Origin: Mycobacteriaceae bacterium | GTDB lineage: Bacteria; Actinomycetota; Actinomycetes; Mycobacteriales; Mycobacteriaceae | NCBI GenBank assembly: GCA_019749805.1 | Contig: JAIEPH010000028.1 | Coordinates: 22,350-86,349 of the forward strand | Direction: 5' to 3' | Length of the DNA: 64,000 nucleotides | In this document: positions 17,742-27,613 of the stretch, piece by piece | Position numbering within the stretch: the first letter of the stretch is position 1 | How the letters are laid out: the number at the start of each line of letters is the position of its first letter | Made by a program: the position numbers and the translations under genes | Notes under the pieces: generated by a model | What the model saw: only the letters and a program-made list of their open reading frames with translations | The model's database searches: none | Told to the model about the DNA's origin: nothing

Positions 17742-18916
17742 GAGGCGAGCGTTTTCAGCCCGACCTGCTCGTCGAGCAGGCCTGCGAGATGGCGGGCAGC
17801 GACGACTTCGGCGACGACAGCTGGCGCGAAGGGCTGATTCTGTTGTGCGACGGACTGGTCACCGATGCACGCCTGAACGATCTCGGCGTCGAGATCGCGG
17901 TGCTCGACATCATCCGGCCCATGGTCAACCGACTTCAGATCACCAGGTGGCGCAAGGAGAATCCCACCGTCGCCGCGCAGCAGATCAGCAGGCCCATATT
18001 CATCGTCGGGCAGCCACGCACCGGCACCACCATCCTGTTCGACCTCCTCGCGCAGGACCCCGAACTTCGGCCACCACTGACCTGGGAGGTGGACAACCCA
18101 CACCCGCTGCCCCGGCCGGAGACGTATGCCACTGACCCCCGCATCGCCGAAACCCAGGCGAGCATCGAGATGTCCGAGCAGATCGTTCCCGGACTACTGG
18201 CGTTCCATCCGATGGGCGCGCTTCATGGCCAGGAATGCGTGCGGATCACCGCGGGACAGTTCTGCAGCATGATCTTCTCCGTGCAGTACCGCCTGCCGAC
18301 GTACTACCGGTGGCTCCTGTACGACGCCGACTACCGCCCTGCCTATCGCTATCACCGAACGTTCCTGCAGCACTTGCAATCCGGGGTGCCCGGCGGGGCC
18401 TGCTTCTGGCTGTTGAAATCGCCCGCGCATCTGTGGCAGCTCGACGCGCTGGTCGCCGAATATCCCGACGCGCTCATCGTGCAGAACCACCGCGACCCGC
18501 TCAACGTCATCTCGTCGATCAGCGCACTGACCCACCACCTGCGCCGTCTCGCGTCCGACGACAGTTCGATCACCGACTGCGCAGGGCAGTCATGCGAAGA
18601 GATCGTGGTCGGCCTCGAACGCGGGATGAAACTGCGGGATTCAGAGGCGCTGGCCGGACATCGGATCGTCGACGTACAGTTCGCCGATTTCATCCGCGAC
18701 CCGTTCGCCACCATCCGCGCGCTGTATGCCGAACTCGGACACGAACTTTCACCCGTCGCCGAGCAGAACATGCGCGCGTTCCTGGCCGCCCACCCCGGCG
18801 ACGGCGGCGGTGGCCGCTACACGTGGGACGACACGGGGCTTGACGCCGGTGCAGTGCGTGAGCAGGTGCGCGAATATCAGCAGCGGTTCGGGGTCCCCGA
18901 CGAACCGCTCAAGTGA
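17738..18916 (+). CDS. Sulfotransferase-family protein
   Basis: 392 residues from the GTG overlapping the upstream stop. The 5'-phosphosulfate loop of PAPS-dependent sulfotransferases is seen at about residue 90 (FIVGQPRTGTTILFDLLAQDPELR). The 3'-phosphate segment IVQNHRDPLNVISSISAL is present near residue 250. KSPAHLWQLDALVAEYPDA is also typical of the mycobacterial Stf-like group. It probably transfers sulfate from PAPS to a lipid or small-molecule hydroxyl. It overlaps the DUF1707 gene tail-to-tail by 8 nt. Confidence 0.82.
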   Translation: MRGERFQPDLLVEQACEMAGSDDFGDDSWREGLILLCDGLVTDARLNDLGVEIAVLDIIRPMVNRLQITRWRKENPTVAAQQISRPIFIVGQPRTGTTILFDLLAQDPELRPPLTWEVDNPHPLPRPETYATDPRIAETQASIEMSEQIVPGLLAFHPMGALHGQECVRITAGQFCSMIFSVQYRLPTYYRWLLYDADYRPAYRYHRTFLQHLQSGVPGGACFWLLKSPAHLWQLDALVAEYPDALIVQNHRDPLNVISSISALTHHLRRLASDDSSITDCAGQSCEEIVVGLERGMKLRDSEALAGHRIVDVQFADFIRDPFATIRALYAELGHELSPVAEQNMRAFLAAHPGDGGGGRYTWDDTGLDAGAVREQVREYQQRFGVPDEPLK

Positions 18917-19544
18917 TGCGCCCGAAGCGCAAGCCTTTACGCGGCCCACGAATGTCGACGGACCCGCAGACCACCTTGCCGGTGAGCACGACGTGCGGAT
19001 TGCCTTCGGCGGGTGCGTCCTTGCGGTGATCGTGAGCGCTGCCGACGACCACTTCCACGTCGTCGATCGATGCGCTGGCGCCGTCGGGCAGCCGGAGGTC
19101 GAGCCCACCGAACTTCAGGTCGAGTTCCACCACGACGATGGATCCCGCGAAGCGCGCCTTGGTCAGGTCGAGGTCAACCGAGCCCATCCGCCGATGTAAC
19201 GCCAGCCGCGTCGGCACGATCCACTCCCCCTGCCGCTTGAGCGAGCCGAGCACGCCGCGCAACTCCACGCGGTCGGTGGCCGTCGTGACGATTGCGCCAG
19301 GCCCGGGCAGATCACCGACCAGGTTGTCGAGGTCGGTGTGCAGCCGCGCACTCGACACCAACGCCGAGCGCTCCTCGAATTCGTCGATGTCGATCAGCCC
19401 GAGGGCGACGGCGTTGTGCAGCCGGCGCAACGTCCCGTTGCGATCCGCATCGGAGATCCGCATCGCCGCCTGCGCGTCGGAGATGCGCGTCCCGGCCTGC
19501 GCGTCGGAGATGCGCATCCCACGTTGGTCATCGAGCCCTGTCAT
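18909..19544 (-). CDS. DUF1707-domain protein with a triplicated N-terminal segment
   Basis: 211 residues. DUF1707 proteins normally begin close to MRISDADR and continue TLRRLHNAVALGLIDIDEFEERSALV, which is present here at residues 28-65. The C-terminal half is a beta-rich LiaF-like domain (VELDLKFGGLDLRLPDGASASIDDVEVVVG). There is no signal peptide or membrane span. Unusually, the start of the domain exists as three 9-residue copies (MRISDAQAG, TRISDAQAA, MRISDADRN), encoded by a 27-bp tandem repeat at 19437-19517. The function of DUF1707 proteins is not firmly known; cell-envelope stress signalling is a guess from LiaF similarity. Confidence 0.75.
   Translation of the reverse strand: MTGLDDQRGMRISDAQAGTRISDAQAAMRISDADRNGTLRRLHNAVALGLIDIDEFEERSALVSSARLHTDLDNLVGDLPGPGAIVTTATDRVELRGVLGSLKRQGEWIVPTRLALHRRMGSVDLDLTKARFAGSIVVVELDLKFGGLDLRLPDGASASIDDVEVVVGSAHDHRKDAPAEGNPHVVLTGKVVCGSVDIRGPRKGLRFGRIT
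19437..19517 (-). repeat. 27-bp tandem repeat, three in-frame copies
   Basis: The copies run 19437-19463, 19464-19490 and 19491-19517. The two upstream (5') copies are nearly identical (core GCGCATCTCCGACGCGCAGG on the minus strand), and the third has diverged. They encode the triplicated RISDA segment of the DUF1707 protein. Confidence 0.85.
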
Positions 19545-19594
19545 AACGGTTCAACGGTACCGCCGCTGCCGTTTGGGATCGAACCCATGCGGGC

Positions 19595-21403
19595 TCAGGC
19601 CAGGTAGCTCGGCGGCAGCGAGTCGAACATGACCTTGAGCATCCGCACCGCGTACTCCGAGGATCCGCCGCCGACGATCAGCGCCGCGAACGCCATATCG
19701 CCGCGGTAGCCGGCGAACCACGAATGCGAGCCACCGGCGAACTCCGCCTCCCCGGTCTTACCCCGCACGTCACCCGCGCCCTGGAGATCCTCGGCAGTAC
19801 CGTTGGTCACAACCAACCGCATCATCGGCCGCAGGCCGTCGAGAATCTTCGGACTTATCGGGGTCTGATCGCCGGTGACCTGGGTCTGGCGGCCTTCGAT
19901 CAGTTGTGGCACAGGCGTTTTCCCGGCTGCGACCGTCGCTGCGGCCAGCGCCATGCCGAAGGGGCTGACGACGACCTTGCCCTGTCCGAAGCCGTCCTCG
20001 GTGCGTTCGGCGAGGTCCACCGTCGGCGGTACCGAGCCGGTGACCGTGGTCATACCCTCGATCGCGTAATCCGTGCCGATGCCGTACTTGGCGGCTGCCT
20101 GCGTCAACCCGCGCGGCGGCATCCGGCTGGCCAGTTCTGCGAAGGTCGTGTTGCACGAACTGGCGAACGCCCGCGACATCGGCACGGTGCCGAGGTCGAA
20201 CCCACCGTAATTGGGCACGGTGCGATGGCCGATGTCCATGGTGCCCGGGCAGGGCAGCAGCGTGTTGGGGGTGGCCATGTCACGCTCCATCGCCGCCCCC
20301 GCGGTGACCATCTTGAACGTCGACCCCGGCGGGTAAAGGCCCGTGGTGGCCAGCGGCCCCTGCGCGTTGGCCGAGGCGTTCTGCGAGACGGCCAGGATCT
20401 CGCCGGTGGACGGCTTGATCGCCACGATCATCGCGGGCTTGCCGGTGAAGTTGACGGCGTTCTGCGCGGCGTTCTGCACGGACCGGTCGAGGCTGATCGT
20501 GATCGATGGCGCCGGCTCGCCCGCCACCTCGTTGAGCACATCGACATCGACGTTGTTCTGATTGACGCTCACCACGCGCCATCCCGCTTGCCCGTCGAGC
20601 TCGTCGACCACCGCCTTCTTGACCTCGTTGACGATCGCGGGCGCGAATGTCTCATCGGTCGGCAGCAATTCGGCCTGCGCCGTGATCACCACGCCCGGCA
20701 GCGCTCCGATGGCGCCCGCCACCCGGTCGTGGTCGGACTGCCGAAGCGTGATCAGGTACATCGGCTTTTTCGACGAACTTGCCTGCTCCGCGAGGCGCTG
20801 CGGATCCAGCGTGTTGTCGAACGGCCGCAGCGCATCGACGACCGCGCGCGACGTCGTCATCAGCGAACCGGCCGCCGCCTGCGCGTCGAGCGAGAAGTTG
20901 TAGAAGTAGCCGGGCACCAGGACGTCGGTGCCGCCACGCTCGTTGACCGAGGCCCGCCGGGGCGGGTCGGCGCGCAGCGCCAGCGTCTGGTTCTCGCCGA
21001 GCTTCGGGTGCACACCGGTGGCACTCCAGCGCACTTCCCAGCGGCCCTCGTTGCGGACCATGTTGAGCTGCCCGTCGTAGGTCCACATGCGGTCCTTGGG
21101 CAGATGCCAGGTGTAGCGGTAGGTGACACTGCCGGTGTCCTCGGCGTACTTCGAACTGAGGATCTGCGCGTCGAGGCTGGTGGCCTGCAGGCCGGCCCAC
21201 GCATTGTTGAGCGCTTGGCGCGCATCCGCGGGCCGGTCGCTCAATTCGGCGGCGGCCCCGGTGTCCCCGGCGATCAACGCGGCGAAGAACTGCTCAGCCG
21301 TCGGCTCGGGCCCGTCGGGCTTGGGTGTACATGCGGTCCCGAGGGCGACGCTCACCACCGCGACCATCAAAAAGGCCGATACGCGTGATACTGAAGTTGC
21401 CAT
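19595..21403 (-). CDS. Penicillin-binding lipoprotein PBP-lipo (Rv2864c-like transpeptidase)
   Basis: 602 residues. The signal peptide ends in a Cys (VALGTACTPKP) although the -3 residue is Gly rather than the usual Leu. An NTF2-like MecA_N domain follows (residues 35-150), then a PBP dimerisation segment and the transpeptidase domain. The three active-site motifs are visible: STFK in PPGSTFKM, SCN in FASSCNTTF, and KTG in VRGKTGEAEF. It is a class B-type D,D-transpeptidase exported and anchored to the outer face of the membrane, acting in septal peptidoglycan cross-linking; the family is a beta-lactam target in M. abscessus. Synteny with Rv2864c supports the call. Confidence 0.93.
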   Translation of the reverse strand: MATSVSRVSAFLMVAVVSVALGTACTPKPDGPEPTAEQFFAALIAGDTGAAAELSDRPADARQALNNAWAGLQATSLDAQILSSKYAEDTGSVTYRYTWHLPKDRMWTYDGQLNMVRNEGRWEVRWSATGVHPKLGENQTLALRADPPRRASVNERGGTDVLVPGYFYNFSLDAQAAAGSLMTTSRAVVDALRPFDNTLDPQRLAEQASSSKKPMYLITLRQSDHDRVAGAIGALPGVVITAQAELLPTDETFAPAIVNEVKKAVVDELDGQAGWRVVSVNQNNVDVDVLNEVAGEPAPSITISLDRSVQNAAQNAVNFTGKPAMIVAIKPSTGEILAVSQNASANAQGPLATTGLYPPGSTFKMVTAGAAMERDMATPNTLLPCPGTMDIGHRTVPNYGGFDLGTVPMSRAFASSCNTTFAELASRMPPRGLTQAAAKYGIGTDYAIEGMTTVTGSVPPTVDLAERTEDGFGQGKVVVSPFGMALAAATVAAGKTPVPQLIEGRQTQVTGDQTPISPKILDGLRPMMRLVVTNGTAEDLQGAGDVRGKTGEAEFAGGSHSWFAGYRGDMAFAALIVGGGSSEYAVRMLKVMFDSLPPSYLA

Positions 21404-21457
21404 TGAGGCAGATGTTACGAATCCGACACCTCTAGATCACGGAGGCGCGCACGAAAT

Positions 21458-21502
21458 CCACGAATTGCAGACAAAGTTCGAGAGGAATCCTGCATTTCGT
21501 GG
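21458..21502. terminator. Stem-loop between GNAT gene and PBP-lipo gene
   Basis: CCACGAATTGCAG (21458-21470) and CTGCATTTCGTGG (21490-21502) pair over 13 bp with one mismatch and a 19-base loop. It lies between two same-strand genes, after the GNAT stop and before the PBP start. It may end the upstream transcript or shape the PBP leader; there is no clear T-run. Confidence 0.4.
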
Positions 21503-21515
21503 TTTTCGACGCGGG

Positions 21516-22184
21516 CTAGAACCCCTCTGATCCCGCTGCCGGAGCCCGCACCACCAACGGCACTGCCGGGAAGTAGGCGGCCATCTCCGAGCGCGACTTG
21601 CGAAGCACCGCGGTGCCGTAGCCCTGCTTGCGGTGGTCCGGGTGGATCCAGATCCGGACGTTGACCTCACCGGCGACGAGATCGCCGAAGACCATGCCGA
21701 TCTTCTGCGGACCGTGGATCGCGACCAGCCATGCCGCATCCTCGGCGTCGACGCGCTGCAGCCCGGCCTGGATCTCGTCCTCGAGCTCGCCGGCCGGCGC
21801 ACGCGAACCGTCGCCCGCCTCCTGCACGTCGGCGGTGCGCGCGGCGAAGATGTCGCGATCGGCGTCGGCGGCGAAGGGCCGCAGCGCAATGGTATCGACC
21901 GGACTCGCGGGCTCACCCCTGGTGAAGCTCAGCTGATTGTTCAGGTCCTCGAGTTCGGCCGCGATTCTCCGGCGCGAAACCTTGGTGAGCCGATCGAACG
22001 ACAACCGCAGCACGGCCTCGGCAGCGGCGGTCGAGGTGCCGAGATGGCTTGCTATTGCCCCGATCGCGGCGTCGTAGTCCTCGGCTTTCACGACGACATC
22101 GAGGAGCTCGTGGCGCCGTTCGAGCGCGCGCATCAGCGCATCGGCGATCTCGCGGCGTTCCACTCTTGGATCGTCATCGGTCAT
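21516..22184 (-). CDS. GNAT acetyltransferase fused to a GyrA-like coil domain
   Basis: 222 residues. The N-terminal 75 residues (REIADALMRALERRHELLDVVVKAEDYDAAIGAIASHLGTS through VLRLSFDRLTKVSRRRIAAELEDL) resemble the coiled-coil/tower segment of DNA gyrase subunit A and topoisomerase IV ParC. Residues about 95-215 form a GNAT domain with WLVAIHGPQKIGMVFGDL and the acetyl-CoA loop IHPDHRKQGYGTAVL. The acceptor is unknown. The fusion raises the possibility of docking to gyrase or DNA, which is inference only. It ends 112 bases before the PBP-lipo start. Confidence 0.75.
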   Translation of the reverse strand: MTDDDPRVERREIADALMRALERRHELLDVVVKAEDYDAAIGAIASHLGTSTAAAEAVLRLSFDRLTKVSRRRIAAELEDLNNQLSFTRGEPASPVDTIALRPFAADADRDIFAARTADVQEAGDGSRAPAGELEDEIQAGLQRVDAEDAAWLVAIHGPQKIGMVFGDLVAGEVNVRIWIHPDHRKQGYGTAVLRKSRSEMAAYFPAVPLVVRAPAAGSEGF

Positions 22185-22210
22185 TCCCCGAGCGTAGAGG
22201 CACGCCGGAG

Positions 22211-23065
22211 TCAGTCGAGCAGAACGGTCGCGAACGTGCCGACCGCCGTGAAGCCGACCCGGTCATACGTGGCACGGGCGACGGTGTTGAAGCTGTTGAC
22301 GTACAGGCTCGCGGTGCGCCCACCGCGTACCACCGCCGTGGCCAGGGTCGCCGTCCCCGCGGTGCCGATCCCTTGGCCCCGCCAGTCGGGATGGACCCAC
22401 ACGCCCTGAATTTGCCCGACGGACGGCGACTGGGATCCGACCTCCGCCTTGAAGACCACCTGGCCGCGTTCGAAGCGGGCCCACGCGCGGCCGGCGGCGA
22501 TCAACCCTGCGACACGGCGCCGGTAACCGCGGCCGCCGTCACCGATCCGCGGGTCGATGCCGACCTCGCCGATGAACATGTCGATGGCCGCGACCAGGTA
22601 TGCATCGAGCTCGTCGGCACGTACCTGGCGGACATGGGGGTCGATCGCGCAGCTGGGTGGAGTGCTCAGCGCCATCAGCGGTTGATGCTCGCGCACGTCG
22701 CGGGCCGCGCCCCAGGCGTGCTCGAGTCGCTGCCACATCGGAAGCACCATCTCGGCGCGGCCCACCAAAGACGAACAACGCCGAGCGGTGCTCATCGCCT
22801 TGTCGGCGAATGCGTACATGTCGTCGACGCCGCCGCGCAGGGGAATCAGGTTCGCCCCTGCGTAACAGAGGGATTCGGTGGGACGCCGACGGGTCCAGAG
22901 CTCGCCGCCGATCGCCGCGGGCTCGATGCCGTGCTCGACCACCCGCGACGCCACCATGCAGCTGCCGACCGGATCCTCGTCGAGAACGCGGTACACCTCA
23001 CCCGCTTCGCGTACCAATGAAACCCGTCGTTCATCGACGCGGCGAAACAGCGGAGGAGCCGACAT
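22211..23065 (-). CDS. GNAT N-acetyltransferase (Rv2867c-like)
   Basis: 284 residues, the same length as M. tuberculosis Rv2867c and in the same position next to ispG. The N-terminal 140 residues form a DUF4081-like domain (FRRVDERRVSLVREAGEVYRVLDEDPVGSCMVASRV). The C-terminal GNAT part has VRADELDAYLVAAIDMFIGEVGID, then GVWVHPDWRGQGIGTAGTATL as the acetyl-CoA loop, and LYVNSFNTVARATYDRVGF. The substrate is not known. A 10-bp inverted repeat lies between this start and the ispG stop. Confidence 0.85.
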   Translation of the reverse strand: MSAPPLFRRVDERRVSLVREAGEVYRVLDEDPVGSCMVASRVVEHGIEPAAIGGELWTRRRPTESLCYAGANLIPLRGGVDDMYAFADKAMSTARRCSSLVGRAEMVLPMWQRLEHAWGAARDVREHQPLMALSTPPSCAIDPHVRQVRADELDAYLVAAIDMFIGEVGIDPRIGDGGRGYRRRVAGLIAAGRAWARFERGQVVFKAEVGSQSPSVGQIQGVWVHPDWRGQGIGTAGTATLATAVVRGGRTASLYVNSFNTVARATYDRVGFTAVGTFATVLLD

Positions 23066-23097
23066 GGAGACTCTTTCTAACCGATCCGTGACGGTGC

Positions 23098-23152
23098 GGT
23101 GACCCCTATTCGATGTCGCCGCCGGAGCCGCTCCGTGCTCACAGGGGTCACC
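23098..23152. repeat. 10-bp perfect inverted repeat between ispG and the GNAT gene
   Basis: GGTGACCCCT (23098-23107) and AGGGGTCACC (23143-23152) are separated by 35 bases that contain a smaller GGAGC/GCTCC hairpin. It ends 1 base before the ispG stop, so it could act as a transcript-end structure for ispG. Confidence 0.45.
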
Positions 23153-23153
23153 C

Positions 23154-24326
23154 TCAGCTTACGGTCACTACCGGCGAACCGCTGGCGTCTGATCCGGACG
23201 CCGGGCCCATTTCTTCGGCGATCCGCATCGCCTCTTCAATCAGCGTCTCGACGATCTGGTGCTCGGGGACGGTCTTGATGACCTCACCCTTGACGAAGAT
23301 CTGGCCCTTGCCGTTGCCGGACGCCACGCCGAGGTCGGCCTCGCGCGCCTCGCCCGGGCCGTTGACGACGCAGCCCATGACCGCGACGCGCAGCGGAACC
23401 TCCATGCCCTCCAGACCGGCGGTCACCTCGTTGGCCAGGGTGTAGACGTCGACCTGCGCGCGGCCACACGACGGGCACGACACGATCTCCAGACCACGCG
23501 GCCGCAAATTCAGCGATTCGAGGATTTGGTTACCGACCTTGACCTCTTCGGCGGGCGGCGCGGACAGCGAGACACGGATGGTGTCGCCGATGCCCTTGGA
23601 CAGCAGCGCCCCGAACGCGACGGCGGACTTGATGGTGCCCTGAAACGCCGGCCCGGCCTCGGTCACGCCGAGATGCAGCGGGTAGTCACTCTTGGATGCC
23701 AGCAGTTCGTAAGCCGCGACCATGACGACGGGGTCGTTGTGCTTGACGCTGATCTTGATGTCGCCGAAGCCGTGCTCCTCGAACAGCGAGGCCTCCCAGA
23801 GCGCGGACTCGACGAGCGCCTCCGGCGTGGCCTTGCCGTACTTCTCCATGAATCGCTTGTCCAGGGAGCCGGCGTTGACGCCGATACGGATCGGAATGCC
23901 CGCCGCCCCTGCGGCTTTGGCGACTTCCCCGACCCGGCCGTCGAATTCCTTGATGTTGCCGGGATTCACGCGCACCGCCGCGCAGCCCGCGTCGATCGCG
24001 GCGAAGATGTACTTGGGCTGGAAGTGGATGTCGGCGATGACGGGGATCTTCGACTTCTTCGCGATCGCGGGCAGCGCGTCTGCGTCTTCCTGTCGCGGGC
24101 ACGCGACGCGCACGATGTCGCAGCCCGAGGCGGTCAGCTCGGCGATCTGCTGCAGGGTCGCGTTGATGTCGTGTGTCTTCGTGGTGCACATCGACTGCAC
24201 GGCGATCGGATGGTCACTACCCACGCCGACGTCGCCCACCATGAGCTGGCGCGTCTTGCGGCGCGGGGCAAGGGTGGGCGCGGGCGGCGCCGGTATCCCC
24301 AGACCAACGCTTGGGGTGGAGGTCAC
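23154..24326 (-). CDS. ispG: 4-hydroxy-3-methylbut-2-enyl-diphosphate synthase IspG (GcpE)
   Basis: 390 residues. It begins with [29 protein letters not shown] and has a TIM-barrel stretch including [20 protein letters not shown] and [18 protein letters not shown]. The three [4Fe-4S] cysteine ligands are in [11 protein letters not shown] and [12 protein letters not shown]. It performs the reductive ring opening of MEcPP to HMBPP in the MEP isoprenoid pathway. It is the last gene of the dxr-rip1-ispG operon, 12 bases downstream of rip1, as in M. tuberculosis. Confidence 0.96.
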   Translation of the reverse strand: MTSTPSVGLGIPAPPAPTLAPRRKTRQLMVGDVGVGSDHPIAVQSMCTTKTHDINATLQQIAELTASGCDIVRVACPRQEDADALPAIAKKSKIPVIADIHFQPKYIFAAIDAGCAAVRVNPGNIKEFDGRVGEVAKAAGAAGIPIRIGVNAGSLDKRFMEKYGKATPEALVESALWEASLFEEHGFGDIKISVKHNDPVVMVAAYELLASKSDYPLHLGVTEAGPAFQGTIKSAVAFGALLSKGIGDTIRVSLSAPPAEEVKVGNQILESLNLRPRGLEIVSCPSCGRAQVDVYTLANEVTAGLEGMEVPLRVAVMGCVVNGPGEAREADLGVASGNGKGQIFVKGEVIKTVPEHQIVETLIEEAMRIAEEMGPASGSDASGSPVVTVS

Positions 24327-24338
24327 TTGATGCTTCTC

Positions 24339-25553
24339 CTACTGGAACAACCTGATCGGGTTGACCAGGTCAGCGGTGACGGTCAGCAGCATGTATCCGA
24401 CCACGACGAACAAGATGACATAGGTGGCCGGCATCAGCTTGAGGTAGTTGACGGGCGCCGCAGCCACCTTGCCGCGCGCCGACCGGACCATATTGCGGAT
24501 CTTCTCGTACCACGCAACGGCGATGTGCCCGCCATCGAAGGGCAGCAGCGGCACCAGGTTGATGGCGCCGAGCACGAAGTTGAGCTGGGCCAGGAAGAAC
24601 CAGAACGCGACCCACAGCCCGGCGTCCACGGTGTCGCCGCCGATGATGCTGGCGCCGACGACGCTGATCGGCGTCTCCGGGTCACGCTCCCCGCCGCCGA
24701 TCGAGTTCACCAGCGCACCGATCTTGGTCGGGATCTTGGCCAGTGACTTGCCGAGTTCGACCGCCAGGTCTCCGGTGAACGCGAAGGTGCCCGGAACCGC
24801 GGACAACGGGTTGTACTGCGTCGGCCCGAAGTACGCGGCGGCGATGCCGATGGCGCCGACGGTCGAGGGCTGGTCGCCTTCGCCGGTGAACCGCTGCGTG
24901 CGGGTGACGTCGACGACCGCGCTGGCGGGCTGTCCGTCCCGCTCGTAGACGACGGTGGTCGGCCCGGAGGCCTTCTGCAGTGCGGTCCTGGCTTCGTCGA
25001 AGGTGGCCACGGGCGTGTCGCCGACCTTGACGATCACGTCGCCGGCACGAATACCGGCCTCGGCCGCCGGTCCGGGACCGGTGCAGTCAGCCACCTCATC
25101 CTTGCTGATTTGCGCTGCGACACAACCGGTTTCACCCACGATGGCCTGGGTGGGCGGATGCAGGTTGGGCAGTCCCCAGATCACCGCGATGGCATAGATG
25201 AGAACGAGGCCGACGACGAAGTTCATGGCGGGGCCGGCGGCCAGCACGGCGGTGCGTTTCCACGTCTTCTGCCGGTACATCGCGTACTGCCGGTCCTCGG
25301 GTGCGATTTCGTCGACCGAGGTCATCCCCGCGATGTCGCAGAAACCGCCCAACGGGATGGCCTTGACTCCGTACTCGGTTTCGCCCAGCTTGTTGGGCCG
25401 CCGCGTCGACCACAGCGTCGGTCCGAAGCCGACGAAGTAGCGACGCACCTTCATCCCGGTGGCGCGCGCCACCCACATGTGGCCGCATTCGTGCAGTGCA
25501 ACCGACAGGAGGATGCACAACGCGAACGCGATGATGCCGAGCACGAACATCAT
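24339..25553 (-). CDS. rip1: Site-2 intramembrane metalloprotease Rip1
   Basis: 404 residues with transmembrane segments at the N-terminus, around residues 100-120 and at the C-terminus. The zinc motif HECGH is in the first segment ([17 protein letters not shown]). The second zinc ligand motif is in [21 protein letters not shown] domain lies between ([25 protein letters not shown]). Rip1 cuts anti-sigma factors (RskA, RslA, RsmA) within the membrane, so a link to the SigK-type promoters at 26826 and 29412 is attractive. The ATG overlaps the dxr stop by 4 nt. Confidence 0.95.
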   Translation of the reverse strand: MMFVLGIIAFALCILLSVALHECGHMWVARATGMKVRRYFVGFGPTLWSTRRPNKLGETEYGVKAIPLGGFCDIAGMTSVDEIAPEDRQYAMYRQKTWKRTAVLAAGPAMNFVVGLVLIYAIAVIWGLPNLHPPTQAIVGETGCVAAQISKDEVADCTGPGPAAEAGIRAGDVIVKVGDTPVATFDEARTALQKASGPTTVVYERDGQPASAVVDVTRTQRFTGEGDQPSTVGAIGIAAAYFGPTQYNPLSAVPGTFAFTGDLAVELGKSLAKIPTKIGALVNSIGGGERDPETPISVVGASIIGGDTVDAGLWVAFWFFLAQLNFVLGAINLVPLLPFDGGHIAVAWYEKIRNMVRSARGKVAAAPVNYLKLMPATYVILFVVVGYMLLTVTADLVNPIRLFQ

Positions 25554-26722
25554 TTGGTGAGTAGTCCTTCTCTTGAAATCTCCCGCTCGACTTCGCGCTT
25601 TGCCCGGTCGCGGGCCCAGCGCTGAGCATCGAGTACCTCATCCACGGTAGCGGGTTCGGTGGCCCACTGGTCGGCAGCACGCAGGACCTCGGCGATTGTT
25701 CCCACAATGGCCGGAAATCGGATGCTCCCGTCGAGGAAGGCGGCCGCGGCCTCCTCATTCGCTGCGTTGTACACCGCGGTGAGGCAGCCACCGCGCTGGC
25801 CGGCCTGCCTGGCGAGGTCGACGGCCGGAAACACCTCGTCGTCCAGCGGCAGGAACTCCCAGGTCGAGGCGGTGCGGAAGTCGCAAGCCGACGCCGCGGC
25901 GGGCACCCGGGCCGGCCAGCCCAGTGCCAGCGCGATCGGCAGCTTCATATCGGGCGGACTGGCCTGGGCCAGCGTCGAGCCGTCGGTGAAGGTGACCATC
26001 GAGTGAACGATCGACTGCGGATGGACGACCACCTCGATGCGGGCGTAGTCGATGCCGAACAGCAGATGCGTCTCGATCAGTTCGAGTCCCTTGTTGACCA
26101 GGGTGGCCGAGTTGAGCGTGTTCATCGGGCCCATCGACCAAGTGGGGTGCTTGCCCGCCTGCTCGGGGGTGACGGAGTCGAGATCCTCTGCCGACCAGCC
26201 CAGGAAGGGCCCACCCGATGCGGTGAGCACGATCTTCGCGACTTCGTCCTCGGTGCCTCCCCGCAGGCACTGCGCCATCGCGGAGTGTTCGGAGTCCACG
26301 GGGACGATCTGGCCCGGTTTGGCCGCCTTGAGCACCAGCGGCCCGCCCGCGACCAGTGACTCCTTGTTGGCGAGCGCGAGCCTGGCGCCGCTGTTCAAGG
26401 CCGCCAGCGTGGGTTTGAGGCCGAGTGCACCGACGAGGGCGTTGAGCACGACGTCCGCTTCGGTGTTCTCGACGAGGCGGGTGGCGGCGTCGGGTCCCGC
26501 ATAGGTCACATCACCGACCTGCGCGGCCGATGCCTCGTCGGCGATGGCGACGTTCGTCACCCCGGTCTCGGCGAGCTGCTGGGCCAGCAGGCGCGGGTTG
26601 CCGCCACGCGCCGCGAGGCCCACGACCTCGAAGCGGTCCGGGTTGGCGGCGATGACCTCCAGCGCCTGGGTGCCGATCGACCCGGTACTGCCGAGGATCA
26701 GCACGCGCTGCCTGTTGGTCAC
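25550..26722 (-). CDS. dxr: 1-deoxy-D-xylulose 5-phosphate reductoisomerase Dxr
   Basis: 390 residues from the GTG at 26722; a longer reading to 26803 adds residues not seen in the family. The NADPH loop [17 protein letters not shown] is at the N-terminus, NKESLVAGG and the metal-binding VDSEHSA in the centre, and [40 protein letters not shown] in catalytic loops (shown here only in part as recognisable landmarks: [31 protein letters not shown]). It makes MEP from DXP in isoprenoid synthesis and is the target of fosmidomycin. It heads the dxr-rip1-ispG operon. Confidence 0.96.
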   Translation of the reverse strand: MTNRQRVLILGSTGSIGTQALEVIAANPDRFEVVGLAARGGNPRLLAQQLAETGVTNVAIADEASAAQVGDVTYAGPDAATRLVENTEADVVLNALVGALGLKPTLAALNSGARLALANKESLVAGGPLVLKAAKPGQIVPVDSEHSAMAQCLRGGTEDEVAKIVLTASGGPFLGWSAEDLDSVTPEQAGKHPTWSMGPMNTLNSATLVNKGLELIETHLLFGIDYARIEVVVHPQSIVHSMVTFTDGSTLAQASPPDMKLPIALALGWPARVPAAASACDFRTASTWEFLPLDDEVFPAVDLARQAGQRGGCLTAVYNAANEEAAAAFLDGSIRFPAIVGTIAEVLRAADQWATEPATVDEVLDAQRWARDRAKREVEREISREGLLTK

Positions 26723-26825
26723 CGAACCATTGTGACGCCCCGGGTGCGCCACAGTCCCGTCCGCTGGGGGCGCCACCGCTGCACGGCGCCAAATGTGACG
26801 CAATTGTGACCACCCGGCAAACCGG

Positions 26826-26852
26826 CGATCCGTGCGTCACGTCACATCGAAT
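26826..26852 (+). promoter_or_regulatory. Candidate SigK-type promoter of the MPT83-like gene
   Basis: CGATCC (26826-26831), a 16-base spacer, then CGAAT (26848-26852). This differs by one base from the CCATCC / CGAAT pattern I recall for mycobacterial SigK. It lies 57 bases before the ATG, almost the same distance as in the MPT70-like promoter. Confidence 0.55.
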
Positions 26853-26909
26853 CCCCTTCGTCAAACACAGGACGGCAACACGGTCGTCCGACACAAGGGA
26901 TGGGAACCC

Positions 26910-27590
26910 ATGAGAACACTCCACCGTAAAACGGTCGCCGCTGCCGGCCTGGGCGCACTCGCAATCTTCGGCGCAGTCTCGTGCTCCACCGACAGTTCGT
27001 CCGAGCCATCGCCCACCACGTCGACCGCAGCAGCGACAACGACATCGTCGGCACCCGCATCGCCCACGACGACCGCGATGGCCGATCCCGCCGCGAACCT
27101 CGTGGGGAGCGGCTGTGCGGCGTACGCCGAGCAGGTGCCAGAGGGCCCGGGATCGGTGACGGGCATGGCGCAGGATCCAGTCGCGGTCGCGGCGTCCAAC
27201 AACCCGATGCTCAAGACGCTGACGCAGGCGCTGTCGGGTCAGCTCAATCCCAACGTGAACCTCGTCGAAACGCTGAACAGCAATCCCGCGCTGACGGTGT
27301 TCGCGCCGACCGACGACGCCTTCGCCAAGATCGATGCGGCCACGCTCGAGACGTTGAAGACCGATTCGGATCTGCTGACCAGCATCCTGACCTACCACGT
27401 GGTCGAGGGCCAGGCCAGCCCCTCGGCGGTCGTCGGTGAGCACACGACGCTCGAAGGCGGATCGGTGAACGTCACCGGGGCCGGTCCCGATCTGAAGGTC
27501 AACGACGCCGGACTGGTGTGCGGTGGTGTGCAGACCGCCAACGCGACGGTCTACATGATCGACACCGTGCTGATGCCCCCGGCCAACTAG
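26910..27590 (+). CDS. mpt83: Fasciclin-domain surface lipoprotein, MPT83-like
   Basis: 226 residues. A signal peptide ends in FGAVSC, giving lipid attachment at about Cys26. A Ser/Thr/Pro/Ala-rich linker (residues 27-60) resembles the O-glycosylated linker of MPT83. A single FAS1 domain follows ([61 protein letters not shown]). The protein is expected on the outer face of the membrane/cell wall, where FAS1 domains mediate adhesion. The ATG follows an AAGGGA-type site. It is close in sequence to the MPT70-like protein encoded at 29499, with DipZ between, as in M. tuberculosis. Confidence 0.92.
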   Translation: MRTLHRKTVAAAGLGALAIFGAVSCSTDSSSEPSPTTSTAAATTTSSAPASPTTTAMADPAANLVGSGCAAYAEQVPEGPGSVTGMAQDPVAVAASNNPMLKTLTQALSGQLNPNVNLVETLNSNPALTVFAPTDDAFAKIDAATLETLKTDSDLLTSILTYHVVEGQASPSAVVGEHTTLEGGSVNVTGAGPDLKVNDAGLVCGGVQTANATVYMIDTVLMPPAN

Positions 27591-27613
27591 GCCACATTCC
27601 CAATTCATCACCG

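Noticed and set aside
21125..21150. GTGACACT within the PBP-lipo gene
   Set aside because: It resembles the left arm of the palindromic element but the TGTAAAG arm is missing, and it is inside coding sequence.
19724..21388. A 554-codon open frame on the + strand opposite the penicillin-binding lipoprotein gene
   Set aside because: It is an antisense frame of a high-GC gene, rich in Arg, His and Gly with no family motif. The minus-strand reading has a signal peptide and all three PBP motifs.
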